This document shows, one piece after another, positions 49,334-57,380 of a DNA stretch of 64,000 bases. Both the position numbers and the translations under genes were made by a program. Positions within the stretch are counted from its first letter, which is position 1; every line of letters begins with the position of its first letter. This DNA comes from Mycobacterium sp. E2733 (GTDB lineage: Bacteria; Actinomycetota; Actinomycetes; Mycobacteriales; Mycobacteriaceae), in NCBI RefSeq assembly GCF_001667585.1, contig NZ_LZJZ01000140.1, positions 1 to 64,000 of the forward strand, given 5' to 3'. The notes below the pieces were generated by a model that worked only from the letters and a program-made list of their open reading frames with translations, had not been told where the DNA came from and did no database searches.

Positions 49334-49993
49334 TCATGGTGCGTCGCCTCGGCTGGCGATGGGCTCGGAACCGGTGACGATACGGGTCCACGGGCCTGCG
49401 GGAACGTCGGATGCATCCACAAATCGCCAATTGACTTTGTCGGACGCTGCGTCAGGCCCAGCCGTGAAGCCCAGGCAGCCGTACAGCGCCGGGGACACGT
49501 CCATCCCGGCACCGTTGAAGCGAGTGTTCTTAGGGCGTGCGGTGCCCAGCACGTAGTCGCGGTCGTCGTAGACCGCCGGGCCGGCATCCTCGACCTGGCC
49601 GTAGCAGGTGTGCCCGTCCTTCTGAAGTTGCACCCAGCGGTGCTGCATGACGGCCTGGTCCTCCAGCGGCAGATCCAGGTAGAACGGGTTCTGCCTGGCC
49701 GTCACGTGTCTGGGAAAGAAACCGTTGTCGGCGCTGCGGTACTCGAACCCACACACACCGTGAGCGTCCACGATGCCGTCGCAGCCGCCGTAGTGGGCCA
49801 TCCAGGCGTTGTCGTAGGCACTGATCTCCTGACTGCCGTCGTCAGCATTGGGATCAAGGACTTCACCGACCCAGAAGTTCGTCGCCACAATGTCGTAGTG
49901 CCAGGGCCCCGGCTCTGTCTTGGCCACGCTCGTAGGAGTGCTGGCGACGGCAATCAGGGACAGCAGGACGGCCAGTACCCGCTTCATGGTCAT
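49334..49993 (-). CDS. Secreted protein, possible double-psi beta-barrel
   Basis: 219 residues. A signal peptide (MKRVLAVLLSLIAVASTPTSVA) predicts export. The mature part has four or five cysteines and a C-terminal block CYGQVEDAGP ... NGAGMDVSPALYGCLGF. This recalls the Asp and D-hydrophobic-S-x-A-hydrophobic motifs of RlpA/expansin/GH45-type double-psi barrels; the assignment is tentative. The ATG overlaps the upstream deacetylase stop as ATGA, so it is translated with the polysaccharide operon. A polymer-binding or cutting role is plausible from context only. Confidence 0.75.
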   Translation of the reverse strand: MTMKRVLAVLLSLIAVASTPTSVAKTEPGPWHYDIVATNFWVGEVLDPNADDGSQEISAYDNAWMAHYGGCDGIVDAHGVCGFEYRSADNGFFPRHVTARQNPFYLDLPLEDQAVMQHRWVQLQKDGHTCYGQVEDAGPAVYDDRDYVLGTARPKNTRFNGAGMDVSPALYGCLGFTAGPDAASDKVNWRFVDASDVPAGPWTRIVTGSEPIASRGDAP

Positions 49994-51420
49994 TTCTGTA
50001 ACCCGTAGTCGGTCGTGGTCAGCTCGCCATTCTGCGCGATGACCAGACCGAAGCTGATCGCCGTCGCGCCCTTGGGCGCGGGCGGGATCTTCCATATCCC
50101 CTGAGCCCAGTCAACGCTCGCGGGCAATGCTGGGCCCGCGGTGCCGTAGGACCAGTTGCCCCGGTCGGTGCGGTAATACACCACGAATCTCGTCGGCACG
50201 CTGGATCTGTACCAGGCGCTGACGGTAGGTGTGCCACCCGGACCGATCGCCACTGCACAGTCGCCCAGATCCTGGGTGGACATCAGCCCGGCCTGTCCGT
50301 CGTGATAGTCGCGAATGACGATGCGCTCGGCCGCCCCGCCGTGGCGGCCGGGGACCAGCGACATTTCGGGGTTGTTGTTGCCGTAGGCCGCCCGCTGCCA
50401 GCAGGGCACTGTGCCCTCCTGCACGGCCTGCAGATCGCCGTTCACCAGGGCGGCGGCAGGGGAGGGTCCGGGCACGGCGGGATGTACGTCCCCGCCTATC
50501 ACGTCGCCGACGGTGCGCACGATGAGCTTGCCGGCCTCCTGCTGGCCGGCAAGCCAGGCGACGAACTCTTCAAACTCGCCCACCGGAGTGGTGATGTCGG
50601 TGCAATCGGTGGGACAGATACCGTGGAAGGTCAGTTGCACCCAGCCACCGTCGCCGCTATAAGGTGAGCCGTCGCCATCGGTGGCCCGGGTCACCTGGGT
50701 CTCCAACTCTTCTATCGTCCAGTTGGACCGGACCTGGGCAGGGGCGCGGGTGTAGTAGGGATTCTCAGGCGGCACCGACTCACTCCACGCGCACTGTGAG
50801 CAATCATTGGGATCGGCGTTCTCGGGTATGTGCACGGTGCGTGTCTCGCCGAGGCTTCGTCCGCTGTTGTAGCCACAGTTGATGACGTACTGCTGGATCT
50901 CGTCGGCCTCGAGGGCGAAAGGATAAGCGAAACTGCGAACGGGGAAGCCCCAGGACAACCAGGTGGTCCGGTCTTGGCACACCTCACGAGAAATCTCGCT
51001 GGAAGGCAGCGTGAGCAGATTCTTGTGATCGACGGTGTGGCCGGCGATCTCATTGCCCGCCAGCGCCATGGTGTCCACTTCGGCGAGGGTCAAATATCCC
51101 GGCTTGCCGATATTGCCCGAGTTGAGGAAGAAGGTCCCGGTCAAGCCATGCTCGGTGAGGATCTTGGCCCCCAACGCGTTGGACGCTCGCCCATCATCGA
51201 AGGTCACCGATACCACCGTCTGCCCCGGAGCCAGGGCAAGCGGCTTCGTCTGGACCGCGGGGAACTTTGGGTTGGGCCGGGGCTTGACCGGATCGGGCAG
51301 CGCGTCGTGATTCGCCGACCGCGAGGAGGGGGGATGCAGGGTGATCCCGTACACCCCCACCAGGGCACACGCCAGGGCCGTCATTGCGAGCGAGGTCATT
51401 TTGAGCCTCACGCGCTGCAA
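49990..51420 (-). CDS. Secreted NodB-type polysaccharide deacetylase with C-terminal accessory domain
   Basis: 476 residues. N-terminal signal or anchor segment (8-28), then a CE4/NodB domain with TFDDG (Asp75 base, Asp76 metal) and H128-x3-H132 metal ligands, FAYPF, and a late QLTFHGIC motif. Residues about 330-476 form a second domain (WYRSSVPTRFVVYYRTDRGNWSYGT) resembling a beta-sandwich carbohydrate-binding module. It should remove acetyl groups from N-acetylhexosamine polymers outside the membrane. GTG start overlaps the upstream GT-epimerase stop by 13 bases and the stop overlaps the next gene as ATGA, so it is one operon with the synthase. Confidence 0.92.
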   Translation of the reverse strand: MQRVRLKMTSLAMTALACALVGVYGITLHPPSSRSANHDALPDPVKPRPNPKFPAVQTKPLALAPGQTVVSVTFDDGRASNALGAKILTEHGLTGTFFLNSGNIGKPGYLTLAEVDTMALAGNEIAGHTVDHKNLLTLPSSEISREVCQDRTTWLSWGFPVRSFAYPFALEADEIQQYVINCGYNSGRSLGETRTVHIPENADPNDCSQCAWSESVPPENPYYTRAPAQVRSNWTIEELETQVTRATDGDGSPYSGDGGWVQLTFHGICPTDCTDITTPVGEFEEFVAWLAGQQEAGKLIVRTVGDVIGGDVHPAVPGPSPAAALVNGDLQAVQEGTVPCWQRAAYGNNNPEMSLVPGRHGGAAERIVIRDYHDGQAGLMSTQDLGDCAVAIGPGGTPTVSAWYRSSVPTRFVVYYRTDRGNWSYGTAGPALPASVDWAQGIWKIPPAPKGATAISFGLVIAQNGELTTTDYGLQK

Positions 51421-53702
51421 CCCTGCTCGACCTTCGCCGCACTCTCGGCGTCCATGAGCTTGCGCTGGTAGTCAGCCACCGCCAGGATGATCTGGTCCAG
51501 GCCAGTGGACGGCTTGAAGTCCAAGGCCTTGCGCGCCGCAGAGTTGTCGGGCACCCGGCGCTGCATGTCCTCGTATCCGGGGCCGTAGGCCTTCTTGTAC
51601 GGCACCAGCTTGATCGAACTAGTCGAATACGTCAGCTCGATGATCCGCTCCGCAAGCTGCCGGATCGAGATCTCCTGCTCCCCGCCGAGGTTGAACGCCT
51701 GCCCGTAAATGGAGCTCTTCTCGCTCATTGCGATTAGCGCCGGGACGATGTCTCCGACATAGGAGAAGCAGCGGGTCTGGTGCCCGGTGCCGAACACGGT
51801 CAGCGGCTCTCCGCGCAACGCTTGGGACACCAGGTTGGGCACCACCATCCCGTAGAAGCCGGTCTGGCGCGGACCCACGGTGTTGAACAACCGAGCGGTA
51901 ACCACTTTCAGGCCCAGCTCACGGTGATAGGCGTGGGCGAAGCACTCGTCGACGCCCTTGGCGGCGGCGTAGCTCCACCGAGATACCAAGGGGGAGCCCA
52001 GGATACGGTCAGCGTCCTCGGATAGGGCGTCGGCCGTGTTCTTGCCATAGATCTCCGAAGTCGAGGCCAGCACCACGGTGGCTTTGGCCGCCAGCGCCGC
52101 ATCCAGCACGTTCTCGGTGCCGGTCAGGTTGACCCGCAGGGAGGTCAGCGGGTGTTCGATGATGCGCCGTACTCCGACGGCGGCGGCGAGATGGAAGATC
52201 CGGTCAGCACCCACCAGGGCCGTCTCGACCGTATTGCGGTCGAGGACCGATCCCTCAATGAACGTCATTCTGGGATTGGTCAGGTGGGCACGCAGGTTGT
52301 CCAGGCTGCCGGTGGACAGGTCGTCTAGCACGACCACCCGGTCGCCCTCGGCCAATAGACGATCCACGAGATGGCTGCCGATGAACCCGGCACCACCTGT
52401 GATGACACTGATCATGTTGTCTTTCCTCTTCTTGTTCTTGCCGAGGACATGCATCCGGCGTTTGGGACTGATCCAGCGGCCCGTGGAGGTGGTGCGCCAG
52501 GCAGCGGGGATGCTGCGCAGGCACACGTAGGCCTCGACAAACCGAAGCAGGGGGAACACTGGCGCCATCAGCAGCAGGGTGGGCCGTCGCAGGGCGACGG
52601 CAGCAAAAGCAGTCAGCGCCACATCGGGCAGGACAAAGCCTGTCAACATGTATTTGGGCGGCAGCCCACCGGCCACAGTCCACCCGGAGATACTCAGGTC
52701 CCCGTACGTCGGGGTCAGAAACTGGCTGTACAGACCGAGGCACAGGGCCGGGGGCATGGCGAACACCATCACCGACGAGGACACCAGCTCCAGGATCTGC
52801 ACCGCCAGCGCGGTCCAGAACACCCCGAGGTGCAGCCCGTGACTACGCACCGTCTGCCAGTACCCCAGTGTCCAGCGCTTGACCTGAGAAAGATAGCTGC
52901 GCCAGTCGTCGGGGTCTTGGGTGTAGGCCACCGCCGCACCCGGATGAAAGGCGATCCGCCCCAACCGGTTCGCATGGACCTCGAAGGTCATGTTGAAGTC
53001 CTCGATTACCAGCCCGGGGGCGGTGATGTTGATGGCCGCGAGGATGTCGGTGCGGTACATGCTGGCGAATCCCGGCACGATGGTCACCGCATTCGTCCAC
53101 CGGCTGGCCTGGCCGTACTTGACCAGTAATTGGGTCACCGCATACAGCCGGGCTCGGTAGCCGATCAACAACCGCCCGGTCAGGGTGCCCGGCGGCGGGT
53201 CGTGCTGACAGCGGGCGTGGCCAGCCACGGCCACCACGTCAGGGTCATCGAAGCCGGGCAGCCCGGTGTCGAGGTAATCGTCGGCCAGCCGGGTGTCGGC
53301 GTCGAGCAGCAGCAGCACCTTGAACCGTGCCGCCAGCTCAAAGTGCTCGATGGCGGCCGACAGAGCCCCAGCTTTGCCGCGATTCGGGTTGAGGTCATAG
53401 ACGTTGACCCCGTAGAACTTCGCCGTCGCGACGGTGTCGTCACTGGACCCGTCGCTGACCACGTGGATCTGTTCGGGCGGCAACAGCTTGAGGACCGCCT
53501 GCAGCGAGTTGCCCAGCACGGCCTCCTCGTTATGGGCCGGGAGCAGCACCGCGACATCAGCGGGAACAAACCGGTGAGGACCGTCGGAGTTGTTCTTTAA
53601 ACCGGCCATCACACGAACGAGTCCGACGGTGGTCCAGAACAGCGTGTTGACGCCCAACACCAGGACGGCGATAAGGGCGATGCTTGCGACGCTGCCGATC
53701 AT
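51408..53702 (-). CDS. GT2 polysaccharide synthase fused to NAD-dependent sugar epimerase
   Basis: 764 residues. Residues 1-429 are a processive GT2 synthase: N-terminal TM, DGSSDDT, DADTRL near 134, EDFNMTFEV near 234, QVKRWTLGYW near 274, then several TM helices, as in NodC/hyaluronan-type enzymes. Residues 430-764 are a complete extended SDR epimerase (TGGAGFIGSHLVD, STSEIYGK, WSYAAAKG with the Tyr-x3-Lys pair). The joint is KNKKRKDN-M, and an AAGAGGAAAG ribosome-binding site precedes that Met, so the epimerase may also be made alone (335 residues). It probably makes and polymerises a UDP-hexosamine or uronate donor. The upstream ORF stop overlaps its ATG as ATGA. Confidence 0.93.
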   Translation of the reverse strand: MIGSVASIALIAVLVLGVNTLFWTTVGLVRVMAGLKNNSDGPHRFVPADVAVLLPAHNEEAVLGNSLQAVLKLLPPEQIHVVSDGSSDDTVATAKFYGVNVYDLNPNRGKAGALSAAIEHFELAARFKVLLLLDADTRLADDYLDTGLPGFDDPDVVAVAGHARCQHDPPPGTLTGRLLIGYRARLYAVTQLLVKYGQASRWTNAVTIVPGFASMYRTDILAAINITAPGLVIEDFNMTFEVHANRLGRIAFHPGAAVAYTQDPDDWRSYLSQVKRWTLGYWQTVRSHGLHLGVFWTALAVQILELVSSSVMVFAMPPALCLGLYSQFLTPTYGDLSISGWTVAGGLPPKYMLTGFVLPDVALTAFAAVALRRPTLLLMAPVFPLLRFVEAYVCLRSIPAAWRTTSTGRWISPKRRMHVLGKNKKRKDNMISVITGGAGFIGSHLVDRLLAEGDRVVVLDDLSTGSLDNLRAHLTNPRMTFIEGSVLDRNTVETALVGADRIFHLAAAVGVRRIIEHPLTSLRVNLTGTENVLDAALAAKATVVLASTSEIYGKNTADALSEDADRILGSPLVSRWSYAAAKGVDECFAHAYHRELGLKVVTARLFNTVGPRQTGFYGMVVPNLVSQALRGEPLTVFGTGHQTRCFSYVGDIVPALIAMSEKSSIYGQAFNLGGEQEISIRQLAERIIELTYSTSSIKLVPYKKAYGPGYEDMQRRVPDNSAARKALDFKPSTGLDQIILAVADYQRKLMDAESAAKVEQGCSA
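52415..52430 (-). promoter_or_regulatory. Internal ribosome-binding site and start for a stand-alone epimerase
   Basis: AAGAGGAAAG lies nine bases before an in-frame ATG (codon 430) that begins the epimerase Rossmann domain. The product 51408-52415 would be 335 residues, the standard length of GalE/WbpP-type enzymes. Either two genes fused by loss of a stop codon, or both fused and free forms are made. Confidence 0.55.
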
Positions 53703-53971
53703 GCCTGTCGCTGGTGCCGCTCACGGATCAGATGGTGCAGCAGCTCCTCGCACTTGTCGGTGTACTTGCTCAAGTACAGAACATGGGTGTCCAGGTAGAA
53801 CGGATCGTCGTGGCATTGCTGGCGAATGCGGTCGAAGGACTGGCGCAGGCCCGCCAAGAACTCGCAGGCCTGCCCCAACTCATCGTCGACGCCCATCATT
53901 TGCGCACCCTGCTGCAGCGCATGCAGACCAGCCACACGCCGCGCTCGCTGCGCGCCACGCGATAGACACAC
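53699..53971 (-). CDS. Small cytosolic protein of the polysaccharide operon
   Basis: 90 residues from GTG with AGGAAC upstream; ATG at 53899 would give a 66-residue form. Composition is protein-like, mostly helical, with a charged C-terminus (HDDPFYLDTHVLYLSKYTDKCEELLHHLIRERHQRQA region). No membrane segment. The stop overlaps the synthase ATG as ATGA, so the two are translationally coupled, which suggests an accessory or regulatory partner of the synthase. Family not recognised. Confidence 0.65.
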   Translation of the reverse strand: MCLSRGAQRARRVAGLHALQQGAQMMGVDDELGQACEFLAGLRQSFDRIRQQCHDDPFYLDTHVLYLSKYTDKCEELLHHLIRERHQRQA

Positions 53972-54011
53972 ATGTTCCTGGGACAGCGCATCGTGTCAGT
54001 TGTCGAGTACG

Positions 54012-55244
54012 TCATGCCAGTTGTCGAGGAGACCGTCGATAGGTGGTGTCCAGCACCGGGGAGCCGTTGTAGTCACGGCCGTCGGGATGGATCAGGATGA
54101 CCAGGTCCCAGACGCCGCGCTCGGGCGCGGGGTGAGCGGTCAGCGTCCCGTCCGGGGTCGGCACCCGCTCCACCATCGGATCGGTAAAGCTCACCAGCGC
54201 GTCGGCGTCGAGCAGCTCGTTGATGATCTCTAACGCCGGCGACTCCCGCACGTCGGCCACCCCGGGCTTATAGGCCACCCCCACCACCAGCACCTGTGCA
54301 TCCTTGGTGGGGGTGCCGTGCTCGGCCAGCACGGCGCGGGCCTGGGCCACCACCTCGCGTGGGCGCAGCGCAATCGCGGTCATCGCCGTGGAAATCAGTG
54401 GCATGTCCACCCGCCGCGCCCGCAGCTGCCACAGCAGATAGTGCGGATCACACGGGATGCAGTGCCCGCCCACCCCGGGGCCCGGAAAAAACGGGGTGTA
54501 GCCGTAGGGCTTGGTGGCCGCCGCCTCGATCACCTCGATGACGTTGACCCCCAGTTCGGTGGCGGCCCCGGCGAACTCGTTGATGAGCGCGATGTTGACG
54601 GCCCGATAGGTGTTCTCCAGCACCTTGGTCATCTCTGCGACCTCGGGCCCGCTCACCGGGTGGATCGCGCTGGCGGTGTAGCGCAGCACTTTCTTGGCCC
54701 GCCGCGTGCATCTGGGCGTCACACCGCCCAGCACCCGCGGCGTGCACTCGGGTAAATGATCGGCCACCCCGGGATCGATGCGCTCGGGGGCGAACGCCAC
54801 GAAGATGTTCTCCCCAGCCACCAGTCCCCGCTCGGCCAGCGGGATCACCAGCAGCTGGCGGGTGCAGCCCACGTAGGTGGTGGAGGTCAGCACGACGGTC
54901 TGCCCGGGCCGGGCGTTGTCCACCACCGTCGCGCACGCGGCGCGCAGCGCGGTCAGGTCCGGTGACTGGTGTGCGTCGATGGGGGTCGGTACACAGATCA
55001 GGATGGCATCGGCGCTGGCCAGCGCACGGGGCTCGGTGGTCAGCGTCAGCGAGTCGTGGCTCAAGTGATGGGTCAGACGCGCATGGTCGCGGGGCAACAG
55101 GTCCACCCTGTCGGCCTTGATATCGGCTAAACGGCCCTCGCTCACGTCGTAACCGACGACCTCAGCGCCATGATCAACCAGGCTTAGGGCAGTAGGCAGA
55201 CCCACATAGCCCATGCCGACCACGGCCGCCGTTTGTTTACTCAT
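54012..55244 (-). CDS. UDP-N-acetylhexosamine 6-dehydrogenase-type nucleotide-sugar dehydrogenase
   Basis: 410 residues. N-terminal NAD-binding GMGYVGLPTALSLVDHG, a central dimer domain (SGPEVAEMTKVLENTYRAVNIALINE), the catalytic Cys262 in GGHCIPCDPHYLLW, and a C-terminal UDP-binding domain (VLVVGVAYKPGVADVRESP). The HCIP-x-DPxYL signature is that of WbpA/WecC/TviB enzymes on UDP-GlcNAc or UDP-ManNAc rather than UDP-glucose dehydrogenases (C-F-P-K-D). It oxidises C6 twice to give a UDP-HexNAc uronate. The ATG at 55244 has GGGGA six bases upstream; the frame extends further but without conserved residues. Same strand as the synthase, 40 bases upstream of the small gene. Confidence 0.92.
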   Translation of the reverse strand: MSKQTAAVVGMGYVGLPTALSLVDHGAEVVGYDVSEGRLADIKADRVDLLPRDHARLTHHLSHDSLTLTTEPRALASADAILICVPTPIDAHQSPDLTALRAACATVVDNARPGQTVVLTSTTYVGCTRQLLVIPLAERGLVAGENIFVAFAPERIDPGVADHLPECTPRVLGGVTPRCTRRAKKVLRYTASAIHPVSGPEVAEMTKVLENTYRAVNIALINEFAGAATELGVNVIEVIEAAATKPYGYTPFFPGPGVGGHCIPCDPHYLLWQLRARRVDMPLISTAMTAIALRPREVVAQARAVLAEHGTPTKDAQVLVVGVAYKPGVADVRESPALEIINELLDADALVSFTDPMVERVPTPDGTLTAHPAPERGVWDLVILIHPDGRDYNGSPVLDTTYRRSPRQLA

Positions 55245-55290
55245 TGATTCCCCTAGCTCTCGGACAATGGTGTGGACGGACTGAAGGTGT

Positions 55291-56679
55291 TCAGGCGTCG
55301 GCCTTCGCCGGTTCGACCGGCAGGTAGGAAACCACCATCTGATAACCGGGTGGTGTGTTTCCGTTGGTGGGAAGTCCACGCGGCACCGGTATTTGGACCG
55401 GCGGAAGGTTCGACTCCCCAGCCGTAGCAGCGGGCTTTGTCCCCACCACGCTCATGCGGGGCAGGAACTTGGCTGCCGCAGCACCTGAGAGCGCCCCGGT
55501 GACCCCTGCCGTTGTGGTACGTCCCGCCGCACTTGCCACACCTGGCGGGAACATGAACGGGAACCCGAATCCGGCACCCAGATCGGTAGCTGCCGCGGCA
55601 GCCGGTGCTGCCAGTGTCACTGACCCCAGCGCTGGCGGCAGACCGGCAGCGGACCAGCCCCACGTCGCTGGCACCGAGAGTGGCCCGACCGAGCCGGCCA
55701 CACCACCCAAATCCGCTGCAGCATCGGCACCCAGGCCAGCGGCTGCCGCCGCACCGTCTGCTGCCGCGCCGGCTTCCAAGCCCGCCGCCGCAGCACCGTC
55801 TGCGGCTGTGGCTGCGGGGCCCGCATTGCTGAGGGCAGTGCTCAGGGGTTGGAGCAGGGTGCTGAACATGGTGTTGCCCATTTCGATCCCAGCCCAGCCC
55901 GGCAGGGTGAGGTAGTTCTCGAGGAGACCACCACTCAGCCCCGGTATCCCCGACGAAGCCGAAGCGGAGGAGCCACCTAAAAGGTTCTCCAGGAGTGCTC
56001 CTGATGTCGTTGAGGACCCGGATGAAATGCCATTCAGCGCAACGGGATTCGTGAATGTTAAGCCAGAGATGACCGACTGTAGATTTGAGGCGGTCGAGTT
56101 GCCGGTCGCTTGGACATCCACGGTCCCCTGCGTGAGGGCTGCAGCCGGGTTGACGATCTGCGGTGCCGGGGTAACCGGCGTGATCGCCGAGGTGGCTGCC
56201 GCTGAACTCGCCGCGTACGCATACATCGCCGCCGCGTCCTGCGCCCACATCTCCATGTATTCCGCCTCGGTGGCCATGATCGCCGCGGTGTTGACCCCCA
56301 GGAAGTTGGTGGCGATCAACGTTGCCAGTAATGCCCGGTTGGCCGCGATCACCGCGGGCGGCACTGTGGCCATGAACGCGGTCTCATAGGCCGCGGCCGC
56401 GGCCATAGCCTGAGATCCCGTCACCTCGGCCTGCGTCGCAGTGGTGGACAGCCAGGTCACATAGGGCATGGCCGCAGAGGTCATCGCCATCGCCGAGGGC
56501 CCCAGCCATGGCCCGCCGGTCAGCTCGGTGATCACCGACCCATAGGAGGCGGCGGCGATGCCCAGTTCGGTGGCCAGCCCGTTCCAGGCCGCAGCGGCGG
56601 CCAGCATCGGCCCCGCACCGGGGCCCGTATACATCCGAGCCGAGTTGAGCTCTGGCGGAAACATCCCGAAATCGATCAC
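55291..56679 (-). CDS. PPE family protein, SVP subgroup
   Basis: 462 residues from GTG. It begins [17 protein letters not shown], the classic PPE opening, then about 180 residues of helical PPE domain including [11 protein letters not shown]. The GxxSVPxxW motif (GPLSVPATW) near residue 330 places it in the PPE-SVP group. The middle is Ala/Ser/Gly-rich. PPE proteins are exported by ESX systems together with a PE partner, here the short PE just upstream. The dehydrogenase gene starts 46 bases downstream, so the PE/PPE pair may be co-transcribed with the polysaccharide genes. The open frame upstream of the GTG is the repeat-rich shadow of the PE gene. Confidence 0.92.
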   Translation of the reverse strand: MIDFGMFPPELNSARMYTGPGAGPMLAAAAAWNGLATELGIAAASYGSVITELTGGPWLGPSAMAMTSAAMPYVTWLSTTATQAEVTGSQAMAAAAAYETAFMATVPPAVIAANRALLATLIATNFLGVNTAAIMATEAEYMEMWAQDAAAMYAYAASSAAATSAITPVTPAPQIVNPAAALTQGTVDVQATGNSTASNLQSVISGLTFTNPVALNGISSGSSTTSGALLENLLGGSSASASSGIPGLSGGLLENYLTLPGWAGIEMGNTMFSTLLQPLSTALSNAGPAATAADGAAAAGLEAGAAADGAAAAAGLGADAAADLGGVAGSVGPLSVPATWGWSAAGLPPALGSVTLAAPAAAAATDLGAGFGFPFMFPPGVASAAGRTTTAGVTGALSGAAAAKFLPRMSVVGTKPAATAGESNLPPVQIPVPRGLPTNGNTPPGYQMVVSYLPVEPAKADA

Positions 56680-56693
56680 TGAACCGCTGCCGC

Positions 56694-56876
56694 TCAGTGG
56701 ACCGCGACGACGTCGACGACCTCGGTGGCGGCCGCGCGGACCGCCGCGGTCGTCGGGCCCGCCGCGGTCGTCGGGCCCGCCGCGGCGATATTCCCGACAG
56801 CTACCGCGGAGCCGATGCTTCGCAGGTCTCCGGTGGCGAACGCCAGCATTCCGGGCTGTGCGGTTAGGAAAGACAT
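56694..56876 (-). CDS. Truncated PE family protein
   Basis: 60 residues, ATG with GGAGGAG four bases upstream. The start [24 protein letters not shown] is a clear PE N-terminus. The usual PE domain is about 95-100 residues in two long helices with a YxxxD/E secretion motif after the second; here the protein stops in the loop after helix one (EVVDVVAVH-stop), so helix two and the export motif are missing. The loop carries a tandem AAGPTT repeat. The PPE GTG begins 14 bases after the stop. Whether this stub still chaperones the PPE is doubtful; it may be a decayed gene. Confidence 0.75.
   Translation of the reverse strand: MSFLTAQPGMLAFATGDLRSIGSAVAVGNIAAAGPTTAAGPTTAAVRAAATEVVDVVAVH
56743..56785. 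repeat. 18-bp tandem repeat inside the PE gene
   Basis: Two perfect copies of an 18-base unit (56743-56760, 56761-56778) and seven bases of a third. On the minus strand it encodes AAGPTT repeats in the PE frame. A repeat of this kind can slip in multiples of 18 and stay in frame. Confidence 0.9.
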
Positions 56877-57041
56877 GTGCTCCTCCGGCATCGCATGGCG
56901 AATGGTCGTGTCTCACATTAGATAGATCTGCCTCAGATACGCAACAGTTATCCCAAAAAAACATACTATTGCCCTGGAAAGCGACCAAATCATGTACTGA
57001 AGGTATTGTCTCGGTTCTGAGATGTTCGTAGTCTTTCGGAC

Positions 57042-57380
57042 ATGTCACTCACAGATATGAACGGCACGGGCCTTGAAAATCTGCTTGACTACGTGGTTGA
57101 CGGCGCGAGAGCACAGGACAATCAACTCGCGTTGGACGTGTCGGCCGCCACCTGGCGCCGCAACGCGCAGGGAGGATTACCCGCACGCTGGGGAGCTGCG
57201 GCTGATTGCCCGCTGCTTCGGCATGAACTTCGTCGGCCTGCTCTTGGCCTTCGGCCTTCTCGAAGGCGACAACGAGATCTCGGCGGGCGGGGGGAAAACC
57301 CTTTGGTCGTGTTGACGCGCCCGACGGTGAAGGCGAAGCAACGTAACACCGACGTTGACCTAGAACGGCCGCCCCATTGA
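57042..57380 (+). pseudogene. Small helix-turn-helix regulator, frameshifted second copy
   Basis: Homologous along its length to the intact gene at 48891. It starts in frame ([21 protein letters not shown]), loses one codon where the first copy has two Tyr, gains a G near 57172 that moves the conserved middle (EDYPHAGELRLIARCFGMNF) into another frame, then loses a base near 57292 and returns to the original frame for RPTVKAKQRNTDVDLE. The encoded 112-residue product lacks the conserved middle helix block. Its stop overlaps a possible TTG start of the next gene as TTGA. Confidence 0.8.
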
